A stretch of DNA of 14,507 nt from an uncultured Collinsella sp. (lineage in GTDB: Bacteria > Actinomycetota > Coriobacteriia > Coriobacteriales > Coriobacteriaceae). The stretch is taken from contig CAUDCB010000035.1 of the NCBI GenBank assembly GCA_958447915.1, forward strand, positions 1-14,507, in the 5' to 3' direction. A program made the translations under genes and the position numbers. This document shows positions 5,383 through 12,683 of the stretch, one piece after another; within the stretch, counting starts at the first letter, position 1, and each line of letters starts with the position of its first letter. The notes under the pieces are model-generated. The model saw only the letters and a program-made list of their open reading frames with translations, was not told the origin of the DNA and did no database searches.

Positions 5383-6849
5383 TTACTCGCCCTCCGGGGT
5401 CTCGACATCGTCCGCGGCATCCGTCGCATCGACAACCTCGACGCCCTCATTCGCAGCATCGGTCACGTCAATGGCCTCAACGGCAACGTCCTCGCCAGCA
5501 TCCTCGAGCTCCTCGTACTCCGAGAAGTCCTCGGCGCCCTCAAAGTCAAAGGCGCGCTGGCAAATGCGGACCTCGTCGCCCGCACGGCAACCGGCCTTCT
5601 CGAGCGCGTCATCAACACCCATACGCGCAAACTTATGCTGCAGGTAAATGACGGCTTCCTCGTTTTCCCAGTCGGTCTGGATGACCATGCGCTCGATGGC
5701 ACGACCGACCACGCGGAAGGCACCGGGCTCTTCCTGAACAATGCGGAAACGCTTTTCACGCTGCAGGCGACGGCGCTCCCACTCATCGTCGCGCAGAACG
5801 ACCGGCTCATCGGAGACAGCCAACTCGGCGCGCAGCTTAGCCACCTGCTCGCCCACGGCAAGCATCAGCGTGTTGAGGCCGGCGCCCGTCACAGCAGACA
5901 CGGCAAAGAACATATGTCCATCGTCGAGCGCTGCACGCTTGAGGTCGGCACTCTTGTCGGCCGTGCCCGGCGCGTCGCACTTGTTGGCAACGACGATCTG
6001 CGGACGCTCCGAAAGCTCGGCGCCATACTGCTCGAGCTCGCGGTTGATGATGTGGTAATCCTCAACCGGGTCGCGATCCTCAAAACCACCCGTCATGTCG
6101 ACGACATGCATGATCAGGGCCGTACGCTCAATGTGGCGCAGGAACTGATGGCCCAGGCCCTTGCCCTCGCTCGCGCCCTCGATAAGACCGGGGACGTCGG
6201 CAACGACGTAAGAGTACTCGCCGGCACGCACCATGCCCAAGTTGGGCACAAGCGTGGTAAACGGATAGTCGGCAATCTTGGGACGGGCGGCACTCATGCG
6301 CGCAATGAGCGATGACTTGCCCACCGAGGGAAAGCCCACGAGCGCGGCATCGGCCATAAGCTTCATCTCGAGCTCAATCCAGTGCTCCTCTGCCGGTTCG
6401 CCCAGCTGAGCAAACGCGGGCGCGCGGCGCACCGACGTCACAAAGTGCGTGTTGCCCAAGCCGCCGGCGCCACCAGGGGCCACGACAACGCGCTCGCCAT
6501 CGTGCACCAGATCGGCAATCTCGAACATCGGGGTCTGCGTCTCGGGGTCGAGCTCGCGCACCACGGTACCCATAGGGACCTTGAGAATCAGGTCCTCGCC
6601 GCTCTTACCGTTACGACGGGCACCCTGCCCGTGCGTGCCGCGCTCGGCGCGGAAGTGATGCTTAAAGCGGTAATCGATCAGCGAAGACAGCTGAGCATCG
6701 GCCTGGATGACGACATTGCCGCCACGACCGCCGTCGCCGCCATCGGGGCCGCCCTTGGGGACAAATGCCTCGCGCCTAAACGACATGCATCCGGCTCCGC
6801 CGTCGCCGCCGCACACGTTGATGCGGCTGATATCGGTGAACTGTGACAA
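5383..6849 (-). CDS. obgE: Obg family GTPase ObgE
   Basis: Obg is an essential GTPase that acts in late 50S assembly and stress control. The protein has 488 residues. The glycine-rich Obg domain covers 1-160, including VPKGGPDGGDGGRGGNV from about residue 30. The GTPase domain follows: G1 GFPSVGKS (172-179), G2 FTT (197-199), G3 DVPG (218-221), G4 NKCD (289-292), G5 SAV (318-320). The OCT domain found in Gram-positive Obg proteins lies at about 360-434. Residues 435-488 form a strongly acidic, low-complexity tail. The start is TTG at 6849..6847, because AGGAGG lies 8 nt upstream and MSQFTDISRINV fits the family. An intrinsic terminator ends just before the ribosome binding site, so transcription from rplU-rpmA must read through or start very close by. 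Confidence 0.97.
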   Translation of the reverse strand: MSQFTDISRINVCGGDGGAGCMSFRREAFVPKGGPDGGDGGRGGNVVIQADAQLSSLIDYRFKHHFRAERGTHGQGARRNGKSGEDLILKVPMGTVVRELDPETQTPMFEIADLVHDGERVVVAPGGAGGLGNTHFVTSVRRAPAFAQLGEPAEEHWIELEMKLMADAALVGFPSVGKSSLIARMSAARPKIADYPFTTLVPNLGMVRAGEYSYVVADVPGLIEGASEGKGLGHQFLRHIERTALIMHVVDMTGGFEDRDPVEDYHIINRELEQYGAELSERPQIVVANKCDAPGTADKSADLKRAALDDGHMFFAVSAVTGAGLNTLMLAVGEQVAKLRAELAVSDEPVVLRDDEWERRRLQREKRFRIVQEEPGAFRVVGRAIERMVIQTDWENEEAVIYLQHKFARMGVDDALEKAGCRAGDEVRICQRAFDFEGAEDFSEYEELEDAGEDVAVEAIDVTDAANEGVEVVDATDAADDVETPEGE

Positions 6850-6865
6850 CAGAATCGCCTCCTAC

Positions 6866-6909
6866 AAAAAAGAGGGAGACCCTTGAATCCTAAAACTCAA
6901 GTGCCTCCC
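6866..6909 (-). terminator. Intrinsic terminator / attenuator between rpmA and obgE
   Basis: On the minus strand GGGAG (6909..6905) and CTTGA (6901..6897) pair with TCAAG (6886..6882) and CTCCC (6878..6874) across a 10-nt loop, with two mismatches in the middle of the stem. A TCTTTTTT tract follows. The hairpin starts about 25 nt after the rpmA stop and its T-tract ends a few bases before the obgE ribosome binding site. I found no clear promoter between rpmA and obgE, so this probably works as a partial terminator that lowers obgE expression relative to L21 and L27. Confidence 0.8.
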
Positions 6910-6934
6910 ACATATGTGCTCTATGAAGGGTGAA

Positions 6935-7192
6935 TTACGCGTTCGCGAGCGGGCGTACGCTGACCCTGTGCTTGATACCCTTGTGGAACTCAACGGTACC
7001 GTCGACCAGCGCGAACAGCGTGTCGTCCTTGCCACGGCCAACGTTCTCACCCGGGTGGATGTGAGTGCCGTGCTGACGGACGAGAATCGTGCCCGTGGTT
7101 ACCGTCTGGCCGGCATAGCGCTTCGTGCCAAGGCGCTGACCGCGGGAGTCACGGCCATTACGGGAGGAACCGAGTCCTTTTTTGTGTGCCAT
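6935..7192 (-). CDS. rpmA: 50S ribosomal protein L27
   Basis: L27 reaches into the peptidyl-transferase centre with its N-terminal arm. The protein has 85 residues, and the signature MAHKKGLGSSRNGRDSRGQR is at the N-terminus, followed by GTKRYAGQ and RQHGTHIHPGENVGRGKDDTLF-type residues through about 62. The sequence begins at MAHKKG, without the N-terminal extension that Prp protease removes in Firmicutes, and there is no prp gene between rplU and rpmA. AGTAGG lies about 8 nt upstream of ATG 7192. The gene follows rplU by 33 nt and is ended by a hairpin terminator. Confidence 0.98.
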   Translation of the reverse strand: MAHKKGLGSSRNGRDSRGQRLGTKRYAGQTVTTGTILVRQHGTHIHPGENVGRGKDDTLFALVDGTVEFHKGIKHRVSVRPLANA

Positions 7193-7225
7193 TGTGTATA
7201 CCTACTCTTTCGTTACGAGTGTAAT

Positions 7226-7600
7226 CTACTCGGCGACGGGAGCCTCGGCAACAGCCTCGGCCTCTGCCTTGACAGCCTTCTTGGCGCGGGACGTAGCCTG
7301 GACCTTCACGATCTTCAGCTTGGTGAGCTGCTGACGGTGACCCTTCAGACGACGATAGCGCTTACGCTTGTGGAACTTGAAGACCAGCTGCTTCTCGCCC
7401 TTGAACTGCTCAACGATCTGAGCGGTAACCTTGGCCTTGGCCAGCTTGTCGGGATCGGTGACGATCTTCTTACCATCGTTGAGGAAGATAACCGGCAGGG
7501 TGACCTTGTCGCCCTCATTGCCCTCGATCTTCTCGACGGTGATGACATCGTCGGTGGCGACCTTGTACTGCTTGCCGCCCGTGTTAACGATTGCGTACAT
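7226..7600 (-). CDS. rplU: 50S ribosomal protein L21
   Basis: L21 binds 23S rRNA on the solvent side of the large subunit. From the chosen start the protein has 124 residues. MYAIVNTGGKQYKV (1-14) and the rRNA-binding block FKFHKRKRYRRLKGHRQ (about 75-90) are diagnostic. The frame extends 7 codons upstream to an ATG at 7621, but the family always starts at MYAIV, and the spacer to the promoter fits ATG 7600 with GAAGGG about 10 nt upstream. The last 20 residues form an Ala/Glu/Lys tail beyond the core. It is the first gene of a short operon with its own promoter inside the end of the upstream gene. Confidence 0.98.
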   Translation of the reverse strand: MYAIVNTGGKQYKVATDDVITVEKIEGNEGDKVTLPVIFLNDGKKIVTDPDKLAKAKVTAQIVEQFKGEKQLVFKFHKRKRYRRLKGHRQQLTKLKIVKVQATSRAKKAVKAEAEAVAEAPVAE

Positions 7601-7642
7601 GTTTACTTGCCCTTCATGCATCAGTTAGTGCAACAGCCGAAT

Positions 7643-7671
7643 ATAGTAGCAGGCGAAAATACCCCCGTCAA
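7643..7671 (-). promoter_or_regulatory. Strong sigma70-type promoter of rplU-rpmA
   Basis: On the minus strand TTGACG (7671..7666, 5 of 6 matches) is followed by exactly 17 nt and TACTAT (7648..7643). A TGC directly before the second box makes an extended -10. Transcription should start near 7636, about 36 nt before the rplU ATG. The -35 box overlaps the last codons and stop of the preceding radical-SAM-associated gene. This is the most convincing promoter in the window. Confidence 0.7.
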
Positions 7672-8480
7672 CGAGTATGTGGAGCAAATCCACAAGTTCG
7701 CACAGGTATGGGGCTGACGAGTCGGCCCTCGTCGTCCTCGCATGCTTGATTCTGACGCTCGACATCGTAGGAGCAGATGGTCACGAGGTCTTGCATACCG
7801 GTGGAAACAATAGGTGCATCCACGCCCGGGGTCAAGCCCTGCAACAAAACATCAGCAGCGGAAAGCAAAATTTCCGGACGCATGGAGCCCTCGTTATCGG
7901 CATGGGTGTCGAGTATGAGCACCAAATGGTCCGGGCGCTCCCCCGCCGTGAGCTCATAGCCCACGAGCGTGTGATCCAAATCCAAGCGCTTGCTCTTTTT
8001 GCCGCGCGCGTAGTCGATGCCATGGTCCGCGCGCAGCGTGTCGATCGCACGACGCACCTCGTCGGGGCTTACGGGCGCCTCGGGATCCAAGTGCAGGTCG
8101 ATGCGATACGACAGGCGCGTGAGCTGCGCCGTCAACGCCGGCGTGCGCACGTCGATGTACGCCGCCTCGATTGGCGCCAGATCGGCCGGAGACGCCACAG
8201 ACAGGCGCTCAAACGCCTCGTCGAGCGCCACGAACTCGGTCATAAACAGGTCATACCACTCGCAGGTCGACGACGTACCCACCGGTAGCGCCGAAGAGAA
8301 GCCCACGCGCATGTGCGGAGAGAAGCCCTGCGTGACGGCATAGGGAAGTCCCGCACGGCGCACGATGCGCTCAATGGTATGGATTACTTCGAGATGGCCC
8401 AGGTACTTAAGGCGATCGCGCTTGCCATAGCGAACACGAAGCCTAAAGAGCGTGGGGTTGTCGGTCAGGCGCTCACTCAT
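7668..8480 (-). CDS. Radical-SAM-associated protein (TIGR03936 / DUF2344 type)
   Basis: This 270-residue protein is of the type usually encoded next to, or fused to, a TIGR03960 radical SAM protein. The family role is unknown. The N-terminal block LRVRYGKRDRLKYLGHLEV (about 14-32), the RAGLPYAVTQGFSPHMRVGF stretch and the ALPVGTSS segment are typical of DUF2344. I see no cysteine motif for an iron-sulfur cluster, so it is more likely a partner or substrate-binding subunit than an enzyme of its own. The ATG overlaps the stop of the upstream gene as ATGA (8480..8477), showing tight translational coupling. The gene ends within the rplU promoter. The family assignment is confident; the function is not known. 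Confidence 0.88.
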   Translation of the reverse strand: MSERLTDNPTLFRLRVRYGKRDRLKYLGHLEVIHTIERIVRRAGLPYAVTQGFSPHMRVGFSSALPVGTSSTCEWYDLFMTEFVALDEAFERLSVASPADLAPIEAAYIDVRTPALTAQLTRLSYRIDLHLDPEAPVSPDEVRRAIDTLRADHGIDYARGKKSKRLDLDHTLVGYELTAGERPDHLVLILDTHADNEGSMRPEILLSAADVLLQGLTPGVDAPIVSTGMQDLVTICSYDVERQNQACEDDEGRLVSPIPVRTCGFAPHTR

Positions 8481-10354
8481 GCGCGATCACCCATCAATAC
8501 ATTCTTGGCGTGGAGCGTGGGGCAGATCCCGCAGCCGGTGCACGACGTGCGGGTGCAGTCGGGAGTCGTGACGCCCTCGAGCGAGCGACGGTACTCGCGC
8601 TCGAGGAAGCCGCGCGTGCAGCCGGGGCTCACGTGCTCCCACGGCAGGCGCCAGTCCAACTCGTAGGGCAGGTGCACAAGCTCATTGAGGTCGATGCCGT
8701 TTTTGGCAGCAGCCTCCTTCCAGTTATCGAGCGAGAAATGCTCTACCCAGGCGTCAAAGCGAGAGCCCGCGCGCCAAGCATCGATGATGACGGGCGTCAT
8801 GTCACGACCGGCGCGGGACAGCGCGGCCTCAATGAGCGAAGTCTCGGCATCGTGGTAATGCACGCGGACGGCACGGTTGCGAACGCTCGTGATAAGCAGC
8901 TTCTGGCGACGCTTGACGTCGTCGTAGTCGAGCTGCGGGCACCACTGGAACGGCGTGGCGGCCTTGGGGATAAAGACCGAAACCGAGATGGACACCGAGA
9001 TCGAGCCGCGACGAGCCTTGGGCACCACGGAACGACCGAGCTCCAGCACGTGATCGGCCAGATTGGCGATGGCTACGATGTCCTCGTCGCGCTCACCGGG
9101 AAGGCCCATCATAAAGTAGAGCTTCATGCGGTTCCAGCCGGCCTCGAAGGCCGCCTTGGCCGCACGGTCCAGGTCCTCCTCGGTCACGTTCTTGTTAATG
9201 ATGTCGCGCATGCGCTGACTGCCGGCCTCGGGCGCGAACGTCAGGCCGCCCTTCTTTTCGCCGGCGACCGACTCGGCCATATCCACGCCAAACGAATCCA
9301 GGCGCTGCGACGGAATAGACACGCGAATACCCGTATCCTCCAGGCGACGGTTGAGCCTGCCGAGCACGTCGCGAATGCAGGAGTGGTCGGTCGTGGAGAG
9401 CGAGGTCAGCGACACCTCGTCATAGCCGGTCTTTTCCAGACCCTGAATCACCGACGAGACGATCTGATCGGCCGAGCGCTCGCGCACCGGGCGATACGTC
9501 ATGCCGGCCTGGCAAAAACGACAGCCGCGGGCGCAGCCGCGCAGGATCTCGATAGACAGGCGGTCGTGGACCAGCTGCGCATAGGGTACGCACGACTGCG
9601 ACAGCGGATTCGTGGCGCCGAAATCCTCGACGACGCGCTTGTAGACCACAGTCGGCGCATCCTTACCCTCACACGGCACGGTGTAGCCATGCGGCGAGCA
9701 GGGTTCGTCGTGACGAACCTCATAGAGCGACGGCACGTAGTTGCCGGCAATGGATGCAAGCTGCTCAACAATCTGCGCGCGCGGGACTCCTTCGTCACGC
9801 AGGCGGCGATGCAGCTGGCAGGTCTCGAGCAGCGATTCTTCGCCCTCGCCGATGAGGATGGCATCGAAGAAAGCCGCGTACGGTTCGGGGTTGTACACCG
9901 AGGGACCGCCGGCGATGATAATGGGATCGTCCTCAGTGCGGTCGGCCGCTAACAGCGGAATGCCAGCGAGGTCGAGAGCCTCGAGGAAGTTCGTCACCGC
10001 CATCTCATGCGGCACATGCAGGCCGACGATATCAAACGAAGCGACCGGCGCTGCGCCCTCGAGCGACAGCAGCGGAATGCCCGCCTCGCGCATGGCGTCA
10101 CCCATATCGGGCCACGGCACATAGCCGCGCTCGCAGGAGATGCCCTCGGCCTGGTTAAGAATGTTGTAGAGGATGGCGATACCTTGGTTGGGCAGACCGA
10201 CCTCGTATACGTCCGGATAGATCAGGCAACAACGGTAATCGGCATCGGCCTTGGAAAGCGTGCCCCACTCGTGATCGATATAGCGGCTCGGTTTCTCGAC
10301 CTTGGCGAGCAGCGGCTCAATTAAATGAAAACAGTCTTGGTATGCAACGCGCAA
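8477..10354 (-). CDS. B12-binding-type radical SAM protein (TIGR03960 family)
   Basis: This 625-residue radical SAM enzyme has unknown substrate. Residues 1-200 resemble a B12-binding-like fold, with IVGLHVPHEMAVTNF (109-123), IIIAGGPSVYNPEPYA (145-160) and AILIGEGEE (165-173). The radical SAM cluster motif CxxxCxxC is C274, C278, C281 in RGCARGCRFCQAG. TIM-barrel features include SLTSLSTTDHS, LTFAPEAGSQRMRDIIN and MKLYFMMGLPGE. A second cysteine group near the end, C600, C605, C608 and C611, could hold another cluster. The start is TTG at 10354, with AGGGG about 7 nt upstream. It follows the DUF697-like gene by 10 nt and overlaps the TIGR03936 partner. The position beside rplU-rpmA-obgE is common for this family and hints at a ribosome or RNA role, an inference only. 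Confidence 0.9.
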   Translation of the reverse strand: MRVAYQDCFHLIEPLLAKVEKPSRYIDHEWGTLSKADADYRCCLIYPDVYEVGLPNQGIAILYNILNQAEGISCERGYVPWPDMGDAMREAGIPLLSLEGAAPVASFDIVGLHVPHEMAVTNFLEALDLAGIPLLAADRTEDDPIIIAGGPSVYNPEPYAAFFDAILIGEGEESLLETCQLHRRLRDEGVPRAQIVEQLASIAGNYVPSLYEVRHDEPCSPHGYTVPCEGKDAPTVVYKRVVEDFGATNPLSQSCVPYAQLVHDRLSIEILRGCARGCRFCQAGMTYRPVRERSADQIVSSVIQGLEKTGYDEVSLTSLSTTDHSCIRDVLGRLNRRLEDTGIRVSIPSQRLDSFGVDMAESVAGEKKGGLTFAPEAGSQRMRDIINKNVTEEDLDRAAKAAFEAGWNRMKLYFMMGLPGERDEDIVAIANLADHVLELGRSVVPKARRGSISVSISVSVFIPKAATPFQWCPQLDYDDVKRRQKLLITSVRNRAVRVHYHDAETSLIEAALSRAGRDMTPVIIDAWRAGSRFDAWVEHFSLDNWKEAAAKNGIDLNELVHLPYELDWRLPWEHVSPGCTRGFLEREYRRSLEGVTTPDCTRTSCTGCGICPTLHAKNVLMGDRA

Positions 10355-10364
10355 CGGAAAACCC

Positions 10365-11294
10365 CTAAGCAGCGAGATCGGATGCGTCTTGGTAGGACGC
10401 CATAGGACGGGTAGCGCCCGCGACCGTGGTCACCAGATCGCGAACGCGGGAGAATGTGGCAGTGACTACCTCGTTGGCACGGCTGTAGTCGACATCGCGC
10501 TCGTAGAGCGAAACGAGCGCACGGCCCATGCCATAGGTGCCCGCGGCAGCAGTGAGCGCCTTGACGGCAAACCCGATATGCGGCGTCTGCTTGACGAGCG
10601 CACGGGTGACCGCGCGGATTACAAGACCGCCGGCAAGCACGCCCGCGACCTCGTAGCCGCGCTCAGGCTTAATGCCGCGCCCAAAGACGGCAGCGAGCTC
10701 AAAGAGCATGCCCACCTGCGCCAGCGCCATAACGGGATAATCGGCGCCCGGCAAAAACACCAGCGCACCGGTCGCCATATTGGTAAGCGCGCACGAGGTG
10801 ATGATGCGATTGGCCGCCGCGATGCGCATGAAGGCAAAGTTCGCCGCAAAAGCCGTTTCCTTGTCGGTGCGATCGAGAATCCAGCGGGCAAGCGTCTCGA
10901 GCAGATATGTCTTATCGGTTGCCGCTACCACGCCGAGCATGGGCGTGGACTCCTCGATAAACGGCACCTCCACAGCAGACTCGGCAAGCACGCACACGGG
11001 CGCGCCGGCGATCACGAGCTCCTGCACGGCACTCTCCAAGCGGTCGGAACCACACGAGAGCACCAGCACCACATCGGTATCGGTCTTTGGAGCAATTCGC
11101 TCCTCCCCCAGACGTTCGACGCGCACAATGCCCGAGGTCGTCTGCGGCACAAAGGCGTCACGCACCGTCTCGGCCAGAAAGCGCGAGGCGGACGCATCCA
11201 GATAGACCGAGACGCGCACCGGCGTATCGGAATCCTTCTTAACGGACGCGCCCATCTTAAAAGCGCGGGTCAGCTTATCTACGGGAATTTTCAT
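10365..11294 (-). CDS. Unrecognised protein with a DUF697-like membrane-associated domain
   Basis: I do not recognise a named function. The protein has 309 residues. Residues 26-130 look like an alpha/beta fold with strands VRVSVYLDA, TDVVLVLSC and APVCVLAES, similar in rhythm to a Ras-like GTPase but without a P-loop or NKxD motif. Residues 158-262 resemble the DUF697 domain, with ANRIITSCALTNMATG, the hydrophobic LVFLPGADYPVMALAQ stretch and MLFELAAVFG, then a glycine-rich AGVLAGGLVIRAVTRAL segment. One or two amphipathic or membrane-embedded helices are likely. ATG 11294 has GGAGGGG about 7 nt upstream. It lies 18 nt after rodA and 10 nt before the radical SAM gene, so it is cotranscribed with the cell-elongation genes. 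Confidence 0.8.
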   Translation of the reverse strand: MKIPVDKLTRAFKMGASVKKDSDTPVRVSVYLDASASRFLAETVRDAFVPQTTSGIVRVERLGEERIAPKTDTDVVLVLSCGSDRLESAVQELVIAGAPVCVLAESAVEVPFIEESTPMLGVVAATDKTYLLETLARWILDRTDKETAFAANFAFMRIAAANRIITSCALTNMATGALVFLPGADYPVMALAQVGMLFELAAVFGRGIKPERGYEVAGVLAGGLVIRAVTRALVKQTPHIGFAVKALTAAAGTYGMGRALVSLYERDVDYSRANEVVTATFSRVRDLVTTVAGATRPMASYQDASDLAA

Positions 11295-11312
11295 AGCAAA
11301 CCCCTCCAGCGG

Positions 11313-12539
11313 TTACGCGGCGCCCGAACGATGCCGCCATATGGATTGTACGATACCCACCGTCAGCAGCTGAATCATCATCGAAGACGAACCAAAGCTA
11401 ATAAACGGTAGCGGAATACCGGTAATCGGCATCATGCCGATGCACATGCCGATGTTTTCGAAGGTCTGGAACGCCCACATGCCGACGATACCTACGCATG
11501 ATAAGCGTAGGAACAGAGACTCGCACTTAAAGGCAACGCGAATCGTCGAAAAGATCAGCAGCACGTAGAGGCACAGGAGCAAAAAGGAACCGCAAAAGCC
11601 AAAGGTCTCGGACAGGAAGGCGAAGACGAAGTCGGTGTGGAACTCAGGCAGAAAGCCGCCGGCCGACTGCGTCGCATGGCCCAAACCCTTACCAAAGAAG
11701 CCGCCCGAGCCAACGGCGATAAGCGACTGCTGCAGGTTGTAGGCATCGTCCGAATCGGCATTATCGGGGTCGATAAAGACCGTCAGACGGTTCATCTGAT
11801 ACTGCTTGATGAGCACATCGTGGCCGAGCAGCGAATCAAAGACCGAATCGAGCGCCAGGACGAGGGCCACCAGGCCCACGAGCAGGGCCAGGGTCGACAG
11901 AACCCATTCGCGGCGTGCACCGCTCATGCAAATGACGATGGCGCCCGAAACCAACACGACCAGGCCCGAGCCCAGGTCGCCCATGGCGACGACGGCCAAA
12001 AACGGAATGGACAGCATGCCGCAGAGCTTGACGTAGTCGCGAACGGTATCGATGCGACCGTTATACTGCGAGCCAAGCGTAGCAATAAAGAAGATGGTGA
12101 TGAGCTTGGCAAGCTCAACCGGCTGGAATGTCAAGCCGATACCGGGAATCTTGATCCAGCCCGTCATGCCCAGACCGCCCGTATAGGACAGACCCGGAAT
12201 CTTGGGCGAGAGGATCACGATCAGGTCGATGACGAGCAACGCCGTCGAGAAATTGGAAATACCGCGCAGATCGGTACGCCAGACCAGCACCGCCAGCACC
12301 GCTCCGATGCCAATTCCCAGCAGATGGCGTGAGAACGAGGCATCGGCCTTAAACTGCGAAGCCGACCAGATGATGATGGCACCGTAGGCAACGAGCGCCA
12401 CAGTAGCCACGAGCACGCCGATATGCACCTTTTGGCGAAACGTGCCGCGCGAGGCCGAAAGTTGCTTGTTGACGCGGTCCAGGCTGCTGCGAGAGCCGGT
12501 CTTGGTTGAACGGAACAGATCCGCCGGAGAAAAATCCAT
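11313..12539 (-). CDS. rodA: SEDS peptidoglycan glycosyltransferase RodA
   Basis: RodA polymerises lipid II into glycan strands for side-wall growth and works with the transpeptidase encoded just upstream. The protein has 408 residues: a cytoplasmic N-terminal stretch of about 36 residues, then about ten membrane segments. FQPVELAK (138-145) matches the family's QPxExxK block. The catalytic aspartate is probably D303 in PEFHTDFVFAFLSE. The SEDS signature GMMPITGIPLPFISFGSSSM lies near the C-terminus. The choice of RodA over FtsW rests on the neighbouring mrdA-type PBP2. ATG 12539 has AGGAGG 5 nt upstream, overlapping the original mrdA stop region at 12549-12551, so translation was presumably coupled to full-length mrdA. 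Confidence 0.94.
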   Translation of the reverse strand: MDFSPADLFRSTKTGSRSSLDRVNKQLSASRGTFRQKVHIGVLVATVALVAYGAIIIWSASQFKADASFSRHLLGIGIGAVLAVLVWRTDLRGISNFSTALLVIDLIVILSPKIPGLSYTGGLGMTGWIKIPGIGLTFQPVELAKLITIFFIATLGSQYNGRIDTVRDYVKLCGMLSIPFLAVVAMGDLGSGLVVLVSGAIVICMSGARREWVLSTLALLVGLVALVLALDSVFDSLLGHDVLIKQYQMNRLTVFIDPDNADSDDAYNLQQSLIAVGSGGFFGKGLGHATQSAGGFLPEFHTDFVFAFLSETFGFCGSFLLLCLYVLLIFSTIRVAFKCESLFLRLSCVGIVGMWAFQTFENIGMCIGMMPITGIPLPFISFGSSSMMIQLLTVGIVQSIWRHRSGAA

Positions 12540-12548
12540 CGCAACCTC

Positions 12549-12683
12549 CTATCGAACCGAAGAATCGCCCGAGGCCGAAGAGGTATCGGGCTCGTCATAA
12601 ATCACGCCGAGCACGTCGCGCACGACATGCATCGCGGTATCTGAGCCGCCGCCGCCCTGCTCCAGAACAGTAGCGATGACCTA
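12549..12683 (-). pseudogene. mrdA: Detached C-terminus of mrdA downstream of an in-frame amber codon
   Basis: The TAG at 12683..12681 is followed in the same frame by 43 intact codons beginning VIATVLEQGGGG and ending in a TAG at 12551..12549. These codons look like the normal PBP2 end: the last beta strand of the transpeptidase fold, a glycine-rich turn, and a closing helix (AMHVVRDVLGVIYDEP), plus a short Ser/Asp tail. Their stop sits 9 nt before the rodA ATG, the usual operon spacing. No start codon with a ribosome binding site precedes the fragment, so it is unlikely to be made separately. A single base change at 12681 (plus-strand g to c) would turn a tyrosine codon TAC into this TAG. 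Confidence 0.85.

Noticed and set aside
4717..6315. Plus-strand open frame of 532 codons
   Set aside because: It lies entirely opposite nadD and obgE, has no family features or ribosome binding site, and is the usual antisense shadow of GC-rich coding DNA.
6890..6915. Tiny reading frame starting at an ATG (6915..6913) in the rpmA-obgE gap
   Set aside because: It encodes only about seven residues, lies within the terminator stem, and has no ribosome binding site.
8510..9952. Plus-strand open frame of 480 codons
   Set aside because: It is antisense to the radical SAM gene, Arg/Gly/His-rich and without recognisable domains.
10389..11411. Plus-strand open frame of 340 codons
   Set aside because: It is antisense to the DUF697-like gene, with an Arg/His/Gly-rich composition typical of shadows.
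12681..12683. TAG as a recoded sense codon such as pyrrolysine
   Set aside because: Several other genes in the window end normally at TAG, the codon sits where an ordinary residue is expected, and no recoding machinery is visible.
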